Shown: in pieces, positions 45,996-54,919 of the stretch | Numbering within the stretch: position 1 is the first letter of the stretch | Layout of the letters: each line of letters opens with the position of its first letter | Assembly: GCF_003967555.1 (NCBI RefSeq) | Contig: NZ_BIFS01000002.1 | Coordinates: 1,550,001-1,614,000, forward strand | DNA from: Dictyobacter kobayashii | Lineage (GTDB): Bacteria; Chloroflexota; Ktedonobacteria; Ktedonobacterales; Ktedonobacteraceae | DNA: 64,000 bases | Direction of reading: 5' to 3' | Position numbers and translations under genes: made by a program | Notes under the pieces: generated by a model | What the model was told of the DNA's origin: nothing | The model's input: the letters and a program-made list of their open reading frames with translations, nothing else | The model's database searches: none

Positions 45996-47429
45996 TTATG
46001 GTCTGGTTGGTTGGCTGGAGGCTACTGCTGAGTATGGACCAGCAACTCCTGCCAGATTATAACCTTTAATGCGGTACCAGACAGTTCCTTTGGGCGTTGT
46101 CGTGTCTGTCCACGGAGTATCATTATCGGTCGCACACTGATCACAGATCACTTTCCATGGACCATTGGTACCAGTGGTTGAACGCTCCACTGTATATTTA
46201 TAGCTAATAGCAGCGCCACGCCAGCTAATTTTATGGTCAGTAAGCGCGGTAATCTGGGGTGCACCAGGTGCAGGCAGCGGTTGAGTTGTCTGCTTGCTCA
46301 GTTTATAAGCATGAGCCTGTAAGGCCTGGACCCGCGTACGTTGATCAGCAGTATCACCTGGATAGTGGAGGGTATAGCCATCACTGTGTTGCGTATAGCC
46401 GTAGGTATCGGTATGCGAGAAGAGCGACCAGTAGAGATCACCAGAGATATTAGGATTCTGCTCAATAATTGGTAGAAAGCTACTCAGCTCATCGCCACCC
46501 CTGGTCCCGGTCCAATCATACTCCCCAACAACAAATACTTTCTTCTGATAGGCCGCGACCTGGGCATCCGCTTCAAGCAGGCTGGTTGAGAGAGGATAGA
46601 AGTGTTGGGTGAACATATCTACGCTGCTCAACTTCATCGCTGCCGCATTAACGGTCTGCGAACCATCCATGACCAGGTGATGTTTATCAGTACTTTTAAT
46701 AAAATCGGCAATAGTTTTGGTCCAACTGGCGGGAGGAGAGATTTCATTACCGGTCTCCCAGGCCAGGATGGTTGGATCATCCTTATAAGCAATCCCTGTG
46801 TAGCTGTTGACGTGGTTGAGCAGGTGGGCCACATATTGCTCAAAATCGGCAATGACAGTTTTATCGCTGAAGAACAGCGTTTCCGCGCCGACATTGCGCC
46901 ATTCGGTGAAGGTATGTTTACCACCATGATAGTAGCGCCAGTTATCCACTAACGGAATGATCAAGCGCAGATGATGGGTGTGCGCGGCCTGGATTGCATA
47001 ATCGATGTGTTGTAAGGCTGTGTCATTAAATGTGCCCGGTGTTGGTTCCACACAAAGCGCACAGCCCACCGAGATACCCAGACTATGGGCACGCACAACT
47101 GTAGCTCCCATTGTCCGGGCTGTTGTGAGTGCATCATCTACGCGAAAATGGCTTGGATAGATAACTCCATGCTCATCGGTATCTAAGCCCAGCCAATAAA
47201 TATTGGGTCCCGCAAAGCGGAAAGGTTGACCATGCAATAGCAATTGCGAACCAGAACGGGTCACAAATTCTGATTGCGTTTGGGCTAATGGGATTGGTGC
47301 GGAGGATGTAGTAGTAGGAGGTTTAGGATTAGCATTCTTCCAGAGATAGAGTGGGATCGCAATGATCGCGATCAGCAAGACAAATATCAGCCCTAAGAAA
47401 ATAGAGCGCTTCTGGTTTTTTTTCTGCAC
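45996..47429 (-). CDS. Membrane-anchored/secreted GH5-type glycoside hydrolase (mannanase-like)
   Basis: About 477 residues from GTG 47429 (GGGAGG 6 nt upstream). One N-terminal membrane helix (SIFLGLIFVLLIAIIAIPLYLW) and a Pro/Thr linker precede a GH5 barrel: FRFAGPNIYWLGL at the start, acid/base E in WETGNEISPP, nucleophile E in VVGEYDWTG. The last 90 residues look like a fibronectin III-type module (APQITALTDHKISWRGAA ... YRIKGYNLAGVAGPYS). The closest pattern is endo-beta-mannanase of plant-wall degraders. It is convergent with the regulator; no copy of the shared operator was found before it. Confidence 0.85.
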   Translation of the reverse strand: MQKKNQKRSIFLGLIFVLLIAIIAIPLYLWKNANPKPPTTTSSAPIPLAQTQSEFVTRSGSQLLLHGQPFRFAGPNIYWLGLDTDEHGVIYPSHFRVDDALTTARTMGATVVRAHSLGISVGCALCVEPTPGTFNDTALQHIDYAIQAAHTHHLRLIIPLVDNWRYYHGGKHTFTEWRNVGAETLFFSDKTVIADFEQYVAHLLNHVNSYTGIAYKDDPTILAWETGNEISPPASWTKTIADFIKSTDKHHLVMDGSQTVNAAAMKLSSVDMFTQHFYPLSTSLLEADAQVAAYQKKVFVVGEYDWTGTRGGDELSSFLPIIEQNPNISGDLYWSLFSHTDTYGYTQHSDGYTLHYPGDTADQRTRVQALQAHAYKLSKQTTQPLPAPGAPQITALTDHKISWRGAAISYKYTVERSTTGTNGPWKVICDQCATDNDTPWTDTTTPKGTVWYRIKGYNLAGVAGPYSAVASSQPTRP

Positions 47430-47525
47430 GGTTTTCCTCCCTGAAAACACCGGTTACTGGACAAAATGGGTTGCACCCAGTTTATCATAACCTGAATGCT
47501 GTCCGGAAGCGCCTGCCATTGTTGT

Positions 47526-48311
47526 TTAAGCTCCCTGAGGAAGCCCCCAGATGATGTTGCTGGCAATCTGTAGTGGCACAATGCCATCATTGTAGGTGGC
47601 GAATAAAATTTCTCTGGCCTCTTGATCAAAGGCGGTTGCTTGCTCTAAGCCCATGCGCTCTTTTGAGAAGCCGCTACGGGAATGATATGAGGCGATATAG
47701 TCGTCGATGGATTGAGGGAAAGGCACAAACTGCGTTTGCCGGGTACCGACTGTTTTGAAGAGCCCATGTTTTTCCAGGACGGCCATCATATCATAAGGCT
47801 CATAATCGTTATTGGTAGTATAACGCGGAATAATCTTGCTTAACAGCGACCAGTGGTCGGGCTGTGTGACATGTTCAACGACGGCGAGGTAGCCACCTGC
47901 AACCAATAATTGCTGAAAGCGCGGCAGCACAGTCTCCCATTCCATCCAATGCAGGCTCTCGCCTGCCGTAATCAGGCTATAAGGTGGTTCCAGGGCGACA
48001 TCTTCAATGCGTCCATGCAGCCAGTGTAGTTGTGGATGATCTCCATTTGGTTGGTTCCGCCCTTCAGTCAACATCGGCTGTGAAAAATCAACGGCATCCA
48101 CCTGGTCCACATAAGCTACCAGGTTGCGCGCAATGTTGCCGATACCGCAGCCCACATCCAGGACTCGTTTAGGCTCTCCTTTGCTCAATCCAGCCAGGAT
48201 TTCAAAGGTTTCAGCGGGATAGGGAGGTCGAAAGCGGTACGTCTCGGCGATACTCTGATCTTTAAATGACTCCGCATGTTTATGAGCAAAGTACTTTGAT
48301 TTCTGGATCAT
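47526..48311 (-). CDS. Class I SAM-dependent methyltransferase
   Basis: 261 residues, AAGAAG site before the ATG. SAM-binding motif I is VLDVGCGIGNIARNL, and the motif II region is VDAVDFSQPML. GESLHWMEW and the C-terminal half resemble small-molecule methyltransferases of the UbiE/trans-aconitate type. Substrate unknown. It stands in line with the GH5 gene (96-bp gap) but no functional link is evident. Confidence 0.87.
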   Translation of the reverse strand: MIQKSKYFAHKHAESFKDQSIAETYRFRPPYPAETFEILAGLSKGEPKRVLDVGCGIGNIARNLVAYVDQVDAVDFSQPMLTEGRNQPNGDHPQLHWLHGRIEDVALEPPYSLITAGESLHWMEWETVLPRFQQLLVAGGYLAVVEHVTQPDHWSLLSKIIPRYTTNNDYEPYDMMAVLEKHGLFKTVGTRQTQFVPFPQSIDDYIASYHSRSGFSKERMGLEQATAFDQEAREILFATYNDGIVPLQIASNIIWGLPQGA

Positions 48312-48374
48312 AAAAGTAACTTCTTTCTATAGAGAGAATTTTATGTAGGAGGCAAGCACTGCCTGGCTACAAAG

Positions 48375-48542
48375 TTATGGATATTTTTTGTTTGCGACTA
48401 TCAAAACGATGCTACTGGCTATACAGCCCAGGGCCAGAAACAAGGCTATAAGTGGAAGCGGGCTTCTGCTGGTAGCGCCAGCACTTGCGCAAAGCAGGAT
48501 GCACCCTATAACCAATAGTAATATTGGAGTGGCCTTCTTCAT
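48375..48542 (-). CDS. Small two-helix membrane protein, 55 aa
   Basis: MKKATPILLLVIGCILLCAS begins the first hydrophobic helix; the second is LIALFLALGCIASSIVLIV; it ends ANKKYP. A GAAAGG site lies 8 nt upstream. It is similar in form to small bacterial membrane proteins of unknown role. It ends 63 bp before the methyltransferase start and may share its transcript. Confidence 0.6.
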   Translation of the reverse strand: MKKATPILLLVIGCILLCASAGATSRSPLPLIALFLALGCIASSIVLIVANKKYP

Positions 48543-48682
48543 GTAAATGCCTTTCGGAATTTTGATAGCTATTTATATATGAATATACGTTAAACATTAT
48601 AAAAAGTTAAATCGTAAATTTTGTGTTATCTATTAGGAAGCTTGTCATTCCTATGCGGACGTGCGTTGGCGCGTCTGAATCT

Positions 48683-48741
48683 GTTTTAGTAACTGTTGTA
48701 GAAAATGTGCATCACGCATTTTCTACAACAGTTACTAAAAC
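48683..48741. terminator. Hairpin with 25-bp perfect stem
   Basis: GTTTTAGTAACTGTTGTAGA + AAATG and its exact complement, 9-nt loop. It is one of two adjacent long stems between the phn operon end and the small membrane gene. Confidence 0.6.
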
Positions 48742-48747
48742 AAAAAC

Positions 48748-48793
48748 AACCCGATCTCTCTTGCAGCAATACAATTGCAAGAGAGATCGGGTT
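48748..48793 (-). terminator. Terminator of the phnCED operon
   Basis: AACCCGATCTCTCTTGCA and its exact complement, 10-nt loop, 27 bp past the true phnD stop. Confidence 0.75.
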
Positions 48794-48819
48794 GCTATTA
48801 AGAGAGGCTGGGCCAGGAG

Positions 48820-49751
48820 TTAGCTGGCCAGTTTTTTCAGGTCGATGCCAAGTGTACGGGCCATGTCACGCAGTCCGTTGTAGCTGCTATCGGTATCATT
48901 GATAAAGCCACCAGCGATCAGGGCATTCAAGGCATTTTTATCTTTGATGTCGAGCAGTGCGGCGCGGATAGCATCTTTGTCGCTCTGGCTCAATTCTTTA
49001 CGTACCGCAATGGGCCCTCAGGCAGAGGATCACTCTGTTTGATGATAACGACATCATCGCGTTTGAATTTGCCTTTAGAGACCAGGTCGTCGAACGTGTC
49101 ACTGGCAACGGCGCCGGCATCGGCTTTGCCGCTGATCACACTCATTACCGAGACATCATGGGAACCGGCATAGAAGCTCTTCATGTCTTTGTCGGGATCG
49201 ATATGGTTCTGTGCGAAAATATAACGTGGTACAAGGTTACCGCTGGTCGAACCGGGATCAACAAAGGAGAAGCGCTTGCCCTTCAAGTCGCTCAGGGTTT
49301 TGATTCCCGTCTTTTTGGTGGTGATAATATAGCTATAGTAGTGATCGGCCCCACCGGTGGTCAACTGGCGCAGGATAACCTGAGCATTGTACTTGTCAGC
49401 GGCCAGGATGTAGCTCAATGGACCATACAGGGCGACATCTACTTTTTTGCTGCTCATAGCTTCGATGGTGGCATTATAGCTTGTGCCAACAAACAATTTG
49501 ACCGGCTTACAGACCTCTTTTGAGAGGGCATCAGCGAAAGGCTTGGTCTGATCCATTACCTGGGTAGCATTCTCAGCAGGAATAAGACCAAAGTTGATCT
49601 GATCTAAGCTAATCGGGTGGGCGCACCTGGTATTGGCAGAGGTATTCGCGGTCGAATTCGCATTACCACCGCAGGCTGCCATCACAAACATAACCATCAA
49701 CATCAGTGGCAAGAAACGAAAAACCTTCTTACCATTCTTCGAAAGAGACAT
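48820..49751 (-). CDS. phnD: Phosphonate ABC transporter substrate-binding lipoprotein PhnD (frameshifted)
   Basis: About 310 residues when repaired, from ATG 49751 (AGGAG site). The signal peptide has lipobox MAAC, then INFGLIPAENA, VDVALYGPLSYILA, and the family-typical FSFVDPGSTSGNLVPRYI. As read, the frame ends at 48990 after GPLRYVKN. One base more in the GGGCCC at 49012-49017 gives GPIAVRKELSQSDKDAIRAA and continues to a stop at 48820. PhnD captures phosphonates, phosphite or related esters for import. It is the last gene of phnC-phnE-phnD. Confidence 0.9.
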
Positions 49752-49814
49752 AAAAACTCCTTTTAAATCCATACAATAAAAAGAAATGGACGTTATATAT
49801 GGCTGTTTACAGCA

Positions 49815-51046
49815 CTACATAATTTTCGCGCGGACGAAATCACTGATACGGTCCAGTAGCATCACTGTCAGGACCAGCGAGATCAATATCACCGAAACGT
49901 TGGAGTATTGAAACAGGGAAAGGTTCGAGTTTAGAATGAAACCCAGGCCTCCACCACCACAAATGCGACGACAGTCGAATCGCGGGTATTGGATTCCCAG
50001 TAGTAGATTGAGTTACTGGCCAGCAGCGGGAAGGCCTGGGGAAAGACGCCCCAGCGAAAACGCTTCAGGCCATTAGCACCGACCGCACTGAGTGCTTCAA
50101 TCGGCTGCTGTTTTACCGACTCAATCGCCTCAGCATAGAGCTTGGTAAGCACCGAGATCGAATGGATGCCCAGACCAAAAGCTCCTGCCACAGGTCCCAG
50201 GCCCAGGATCGTCACGAAGATCATGGCCAGCACCAGGGCCGGCACGGCGCGGATAGTATTGACCACCAGGCGCACGATATTGTAAATAACGGGATGGGGC
50301 GTGGTGTTGCGCGCCGCCAGGATACTTAAAGGCAAAGCGCCGACCACACCGATAATGGTTGCCAGCACCGCTGTCTGCACCGTCAGCAAGAGTGGCTCCG
50401 TCACATTGGCGAAATAAGACCAATTAGGAGGAACCATCTCTTTAAAGAGGCGGCTTCCATTATCACTGGTAAAGATGTCATGGAAGGTGCCCAGGCCAAA
50501 GCCATCAATGCTCAATCCCCACCAGAGGAAGAGGATCAACAGTCCAATGCCTGCAATCTTGCTACCCACGAATGCCAGGCATACTAGCAGCGCAATCAAT
50601 ACGATTAACAGCAGTCCATTGATATCCAGGCCATCAAAAGCGTACTTGAAGGTGCCAAGATCGATGATTTTGAAGGCGAAGAAGGCCGCGACCAGGACCA
50701 GCACCACGAGCGAGACCCAGGTGGTTCGATTGCGCCAGGCCTGTTTATGCTTGAGTGCTCCAGGCACAATCGCCACCGCACCTGCAAGGATAATCACAAC
50801 TGAAAGCAGAATATTGACATCAAAAGTGAGTGTCCATTGAAATGGCAAACTTCCAAAATCTATCACACGCGTAAAGAGCAGTCCGGATGCCAGCAACAGG
50901 ACAATGCCTGGAAGCGCAAGCGGCCAGTGTATGGCTCCCAATGGCCGACGCAAATCAGGTTCGGACGGCTGAAAGATATGTTTACGCGTGCCTTTGTGAG
51001 GAGGCGTACCAACCGGAGCGGTTGTCTCTGCTTCTCTAATAGACAC
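49815..51046 (-). CDS. phnE: Phosphonate ABC transporter permease PhnE (frameshifted)
   Basis: About 410 residues repaired; GTG 51046 has AAGGAGAG before it. The family's usual six helices are preceded by an extra N-terminal membrane region of about four helices, so it is longer than typical PhnE (about 270). The EAA loop is EALSAVGANGLKRFRWGVFPQAFP. The frame ends at 49931 as read. Adding one base in the GTGGTGGTGG stretch (49951-49961) gives VVAFVGGGGLGFILNSNLSL and a further helix, ending at 49815. It forms the membrane channel with PhnC and PhnD. Confidence 0.88.
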
Positions 51047-51154
51047 TACTCTCTCCTTTTTATACGGACATGTGGACATACTTATGTAAGTATGACAGCA
51101 CGAATTAGCCTTAGATGGTATGTATTGAGATAGCTAGTCATCGACTATGAGGGC

Positions 51155-51943
51155 TCAAGCATAGCGAGATGTGGTTTCCACAAGCTCATTGCGGTAGATC
51201 TCGCGCAGCGTTGCGGAGTCAAGTTGATCAGGTGTACCGTCGAAGAGAATCTGGCCTCCGGCGATACCAATGATGCGATCTGCGAAATGCCTGGCTGTCT
51301 CCATATCATGGATATTAACCAGGGTGGGCACACCCTCCTCTTTAGCGACTTTACGCAGATCTCCCATTACGCTCCAGGAAAGTTCCGGGTCCAGACTGGC
51401 AACTGGCTCATCGGCCAGCAAGATTAATGGTTCCTGCGCCAGGGCACGAGCAATGGCCACCCGTTGCTTTTCGCCGCCCGAAAGATTATCGGCGCGATAA
51501 TTAGCTCGATGCGACATATTGACACGTTGTAAACACGAAAGGGCTTTTTCGCGGTGTTCACGTCCAAAGTAACCAAAGAGTGCCTGTAGATCATTGACAT
51601 AGCCGAGGCGACCGGTTAACACATTCTGAAAGACACTCAGCCGACCTACCAGGTTGAATTCCTGAAAAATAAAACCAATTTTACGCCGCAGGAGCATTTT
51701 CTGGTTATCGCTCAGACTGGCAACATTTGTACCCTGCACCCTGATACTGCCCTGCGAAATGGGAACGAGGCCATTGATACAGCGTAAGAGGGTAGATTTG
51801 CCAGCACCACTGCGCCCGATAATACAGATAAACTCTCCTGCCTGCACTGAAAAGCTCACATTGGAGAGCGCCTCGTAACCATTCGGGTACACTTTAGAGA
51901 GGTCCTGTACTGCCAATAAAGCCTGCTCACTCAAAGTATCCAC
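51155..51943 (-). CDS. phnC: Phosphonate ABC transporter ATPase PhnC
   Basis: 262 residues. Walker A GRSGAGKSTLL, Q-loop FIFQEFNLVGRLSVFQNVLTGRLG, signature LSGGEKQRVAIARAL, Walker B LLADEPVASLDP and switch histidine VNIHD are all present. LVGRLSVFQNVLTGRLG is characteristic of PhnC. The first gene of the transport operon; an 18-bp palindromic operator lies about 90 bp upstream. GTG start at 51943 (a TTG at 51934 is the alternative). Confidence 0.94.
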   Translation of the reverse strand: MDTLSEQALLAVQDLSKVYPNGYEALSNVSFSVQAGEFICIIGRSGAGKSTLLRCINGLVPISQGSIRVQGTNVASLSDNQKMLLRRKIGFIFQEFNLVGRLSVFQNVLTGRLGYVNDLQALFGYFGREHREKALSCLQRVNMSHRANYRADNLSGGEKQRVAIARALAQEPLILLADEPVASLDPELSWSVMGDLRKVAKEEGVPTLVNIHDMETARHFADRIIGIAGGQILFDGTPDQLDSATLREIYRNELVETTSRYA

Positions 51944-52029
51944 CTGTCTTACTAGTCAAAATACTATAAAGGAATATCTACCATACTTATCAATGTGTTG
52001 ATCTCTAAGTATCCTTTTTTGTGTTTCGC

Positions 52030-52047
52030 TGCGTAAAGCTTTACGCA
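52030..52047. promoter_or_regulatory. 18-bp palindromic operator upstream of phnC
   Basis: TGCGTAAAGCTTTACGCA, perfect, and identical to the copy at 54006-54023. It is of LacI-operator form (central CG-free AGCT core) and is attributed to the LacI regulator at 54920. Confidence 0.8.
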
Positions 52048-52108
52048 CTTCATTTATAGCGCAGAAAAGGACTCAAGTCAATAAACACAAGAATAAAATT
52101 CTGTTAAA

Positions 52109-53281
52109 TCACTGTAATATGCGCTCAATGTTGTGGCGCGAAAAACCCGGACCGGTTGACATACCTTTGCCGCCAATGCCAGTGACGATATGGATGGTGT
52201 TATCAATAGTATGGGTATATACCGGCAGCTCTGGATGGATCATATAGTAGCCATTCCACATGCGCTGGATACGCCAGTCAGGTAAGGAAAGCATATTCTG
52301 GGCATATTGCAGGAGCAGCTCATTAATATGCCAGCTGGTATATTCATAGGTATCCCGGCCCACGTCCTCAATGGCCAGATACTCATGAGAATCGCCCAGA
52401 ATTACAGAGCCATCCTGTGCCTGCTTGGCCAGCATATGAATACCATATTTTTGTAGCTCGGCATCAACTTCCTGCTGCTCCAGCAAACGATAAGAGGGGC
52501 AAGAAGCAAAAGCTGGATAGCGCTTAATAGAGTGTCCTGAGAGAATCGAATGTGGCAAGACCACCTGTGGCTGAGGGACAGTACTCATCATCTGTAACTT
52601 ACAGAGCTTCAGCCCACTGGCACTAAAGACCTCAGGGAAGAGCGTCTGGTACTGCGTACCGCTACACACAAAGACCTGATCGGCACTAAAGCGGTTGCCC
52701 TGTGCGTCTTTAACCAGGCAGCCTTGTGGAGAAGAGGTGACCTCAACTACCTGTGTCTGGGGTAGATATTCAATATTGGTAGCTCGCGTCGCATAATCAA
52801 TGACCCTTTGAACCAGGACCAGCGGCTCAAGCGTACAATCTTCCCAGGAGTAGAGGGCACCCGTGCAATAACTATGCTGCACAAACGGATAGCGGCGCTG
52901 CACTTCTTCAGGTTCGATAAATATACAATGATATGTTTCGGCGAACTTTTCCGCGAACTCTTTGAGCACAATGCGCTCAGTCTCCGTTGAAGCCAGGTAT
53001 AAGCTACCTTTTTGCTCAACGCTGATATCGTGTTCCTGTTGAATAGTCTGATAGATAGCGCGGCTATCCAGCGTGAATTGTGCCCATTGGCTATCAGTCT
53101 CAACGATTGTCTGCATCTGCATACCAAAATTGCGCGTAGATGCATCGCTGGGAACTGGATTGCGTTCGAGCAGCAATACCTTATAGCCTTTCTGGGCCGC
53201 GAAATAAGCGTGAAAGGTACCCAGAACACCAGCACCAATAACAATGATATCCGCCTGCCGTATATGTGTTGATAAACCCAT
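52109..53281 (-). CDS. FAD-dependent oxidoreductase of aminophosphonate catabolism (TIGR03364-like)
   Basis: 390 residues of DAO type: ADIIVIGAGVLGTFHAYFAA is the FAD-binding motif, and VTGIGGKGMSTGPGFS is the C-terminal FAD loop. FNTRNFGM-like STRNFGMQMQTIVE follows the first strand. The clade TIGR03364 (HpnW) is known to co-occur with phosphonatase-like hydrolases and phosphonate transporters and is proposed to oxidatively deaminate an aminophosphonate. The neighbour 22 bp upstream is exactly such a hydrolase. The substrate (for instance an N-methylated or hydroxylated aminoethylphosphonate) cannot be told from sequence. Confidence 0.85.
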   Translation of the reverse strand: MGLSTHIRQADIIVIGAGVLGTFHAYFAAQKGYKVLLLERNPVPSDASTRNFGMQMQTIVETDSQWAQFTLDSRAIYQTIQQEHDISVEQKGSLYLASTETERIVLKEFAEKFAETYHCIFIEPEEVQRRYPFVQHSYCTGALYSWEDCTLEPLVLVQRVIDYATRATNIEYLPQTQVVEVTSSPQGCLVKDAQGNRFSADQVFVCSGTQYQTLFPEVFSASGLKLCKLQMMSTVPQPQVVLPHSILSGHSIKRYPAFASCPSYRLLEQQEVDAELQKYGIHMLAKQAQDGSVILGDSHEYLAIEDVGRDTYEYTSWHINELLLQYAQNMLSLPDWRIQRMWNGYYMIHPELPVYTHTIDNTIHIVTGIGGKGMSTGPGFSRHNIERILQ

Positions 53282-53303
53282 GTCTACTTTAATCTCTTCC
53301 TAC

Positions 53304-53981
53304 TTAAAACAATGAAGGCAGATCGGCAACACTGGCAATGAGTCGTGTATGACGATAGCGTCCCAGGGTGGCGGCGGTATGAGCTCCACTCAGCACCCCG
53401 ATAACCTCGCCACAGCCAGCATTTGAACCCTCATCCAGGTCAGCAGGTGAATCGCCCAGCTTCATAACCTGGCGCACATCCTGTACATCCAGCTGTTCCA
53501 TAGCGCGGAAAATCATGAAAGGAGCTGGTCGACCACGCGACACATCGCTGGAGAAGACCGCATAATCCACATAGCGTCCCAGCCAGTTGAGGCGATCCAG
53601 AATGATGCCACCAATCACCGAGTCAAAGCCAGTATCCAGCGCAACTTTGATACCACGCTCCCTCAGGAAAGCAAACGTTGCTTCGGCACCAGGAATAGGC
53701 GCCACATGTTGAGAATAAGCTTCTTTCATGTGGGTAACGAAGGTATCCAACGCCGCCCGGGCCAAAGTATGTGAAGCCTCAGAAGGGCCAGACAGGCGAC
53801 GAGCCGCCAGCAACTCAAAAACCTCAAGTTTATTCATGCCCATCAGCTCATTGAGTTCTTCTGGTGTACCTGGTAGATCATGGATACGCGCCGCCTCTAC
53901 CAGGCAGGTGAGCACCCGATTACCGCTATCGTCCACCGTAGTCCCAGCCATATCAAAAACCACCAGTTGAATTGGTCCCAT
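53304..53981 (-). CDS. Phosphonatase-like HAD hydrolase (TIGR03351-like)
   Basis: 225 residues from ATG 53981, which has GGAG 6 nt upstream. HAD motif I is VVFDMAGTTVDD (nucleophile D10, AGTT as in phosphonoacetaldehyde hydrolase). Later motifs are DTGFDSVIG, SRGRPAPFMI and KLGDSPADLDEG. K51 in GMNKLEV sits where PhnX has its Schiff-base lysine (my alignment by eye). It should cleave the C-P bond of a phosphono-aldehyde produced by the partner oxidoreductase, releasing phosphate. First gene of the two-gene unit, controlled by the operator at 54006. Confidence 0.88.
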   Translation of the reverse strand: MGPIQLVVFDMAGTTVDDSGNRVLTCLVEAARIHDLPGTPEELNELMGMNKLEVFELLAARRLSGPSEASHTLARAALDTFVTHMKEAYSQHVAPIPGAEATFAFLRERGIKVALDTGFDSVIGGIILDRLNWLGRYVDYAVFSSDVSRGRPAPFMIFRAMEQLDVQDVRQVMKLGDSPADLDEGSNAGCGEVIGVLSGAHTAATLGRYRHTRLIASVADLPSLF

Positions 53982-54005
53982 CAGTATCTCCATTATCTTT
54001 TAATT

Positions 54006-54023
54006 TGCGTAAAGCTTTACGCA
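54006..54023. promoter_or_regulatory. 18-bp palindromic operator between divergent phosphonate genes
   Basis: TGCGTAAAGCTTTACGCA, identical to 52030-52047. It lies 25 bp upstream of the hydrolase start and 153 bp from the divergent PhnD-like gene. Confidence 0.8.
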
Positions 54024-54163
54024 CTATTTGTACCGTATTTATAGTGGGCGAGTCAACGGCATTTATGTTAAATCTTAGCAAAAGAAATGTTAAGCAAGGT
54101 TATAATTTTTTAACATAAGGAAATAGGCTCAATGGGTACTACACTCAACAATTAAAGATGTGT

Positions 54164-54169
54164 TATAAT
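54164..54169 (+). promoter_or_regulatory. -10 element, apparently leaderless start
   Basis: TATAAT ends 7 nt before the ATG at 54177, and no ribosome-binding site lies between, so transcription should begin at or next to the start codon. No good -35 is seen. Confidence 0.5.
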
Positions 54170-54176
54170 CCCTCCC

Positions 54177-54914
54177 ATGACTTCGAGGAATGAGAAAGAG
54201 AAGCAACAACATCTGGTATTGGCGACCGAACCAGGTGCAGCACTGAATGTGAAGCAGCCAGAGCAGGCAGTGGCCCAATTGGAGCACTATTTCAGTGAGT
54301 CTGTGGGTATCCCTGTCAGCGTGATGTTGAGCGAAAATTATGAAGATATATTAGCAGGTATGGAAGCGGGAACAATCGATGTTGCCCGGCTGGGACCTTA
54401 TGCCTTTGCCCTGGCGCAGGCCCGTTTTGGCGCACGCGCACTGGTCAATTCGATTGATATTGCCTCCGCGGAGAATATGCCATCGATTCCCTACCGCAGC
54501 CTGATTTTTACGCGTGCGGATAGCGGGATCACCCACCTGATGCAGCTGAAAGGTCAGGCATTCGGCTTTGTTGATCCACGCTCAGCCTCGGGCTACCTGG
54601 TTGCTACATTCCTCCTGCAGCAGGCCGGATTGGATGTCAAAGCTGATCTCAACGCAACGTTTTTATTCAGCCACCAAGCGGTCGCAGAATCGGTCGGCAA
54701 AGGTGAAGTCATAGCAGGAGCAATCGCAGAAGAAGAGTTTCTTCATTACAAAAAAGAGCATGGCCTGCCTCCTATCCGACTGCTGGCCACCTCACCTCTG
54801 TTATCCCGTGGACCACTGGCCATGCGCCCTGGTCTACCACCACACCTGGAACGTAATCTCCTCAATGCCCTGGAAAATCTGCATCATAGCGATGTTGCCG
54901 AGGGAGTAAACTGA
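54177..54914 (+). CDS. PhnD-like phosphonate-binding protein without signal peptide
   Basis: 245 residues. Starts MTSRNEKEKQQHLVLATEPGA: hydrophilic, no signal peptide or lipobox. The rest follows the PhnD pattern: AGMEAGTIDVARLGPYAFALAQ, LKGQAFGFVDPRSASGYLVATF, LFSHQAVAESVGKGEVIAGAI. These are the same landmarks as in the lipoprotein PhnD at 48820. It should therefore bind its ligand in the cytoplasm. It is 5 bp from the LacI regulator gene, so a sensory or ligand-presenting role in regulation is more likely than transport. An alternative is a formerly exported PhnD that lost its signal; a leaderless-looking promoter argues against a missing 5' end. Confidence 0.82.
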   Translation: MTSRNEKEKQQHLVLATEPGAALNVKQPEQAVAQLEHYFSESVGIPVSVMLSENYEDILAGMEAGTIDVARLGPYAFALAQARFGARALVNSIDIASAENMPSIPYRSLIFTRADSGITHLMQLKGQAFGFVDPRSASGYLVATFLLQQAGLDVKADLNATFLFSHQAVAESVGKGEVIAGAIAEEEFLHYKKEHGLPPIRLLATSPLLSRGPLAMRPGLPPHLERNLLNALENLHHSDVAEGVN

Positions 54915-54919
54915 TTAAA

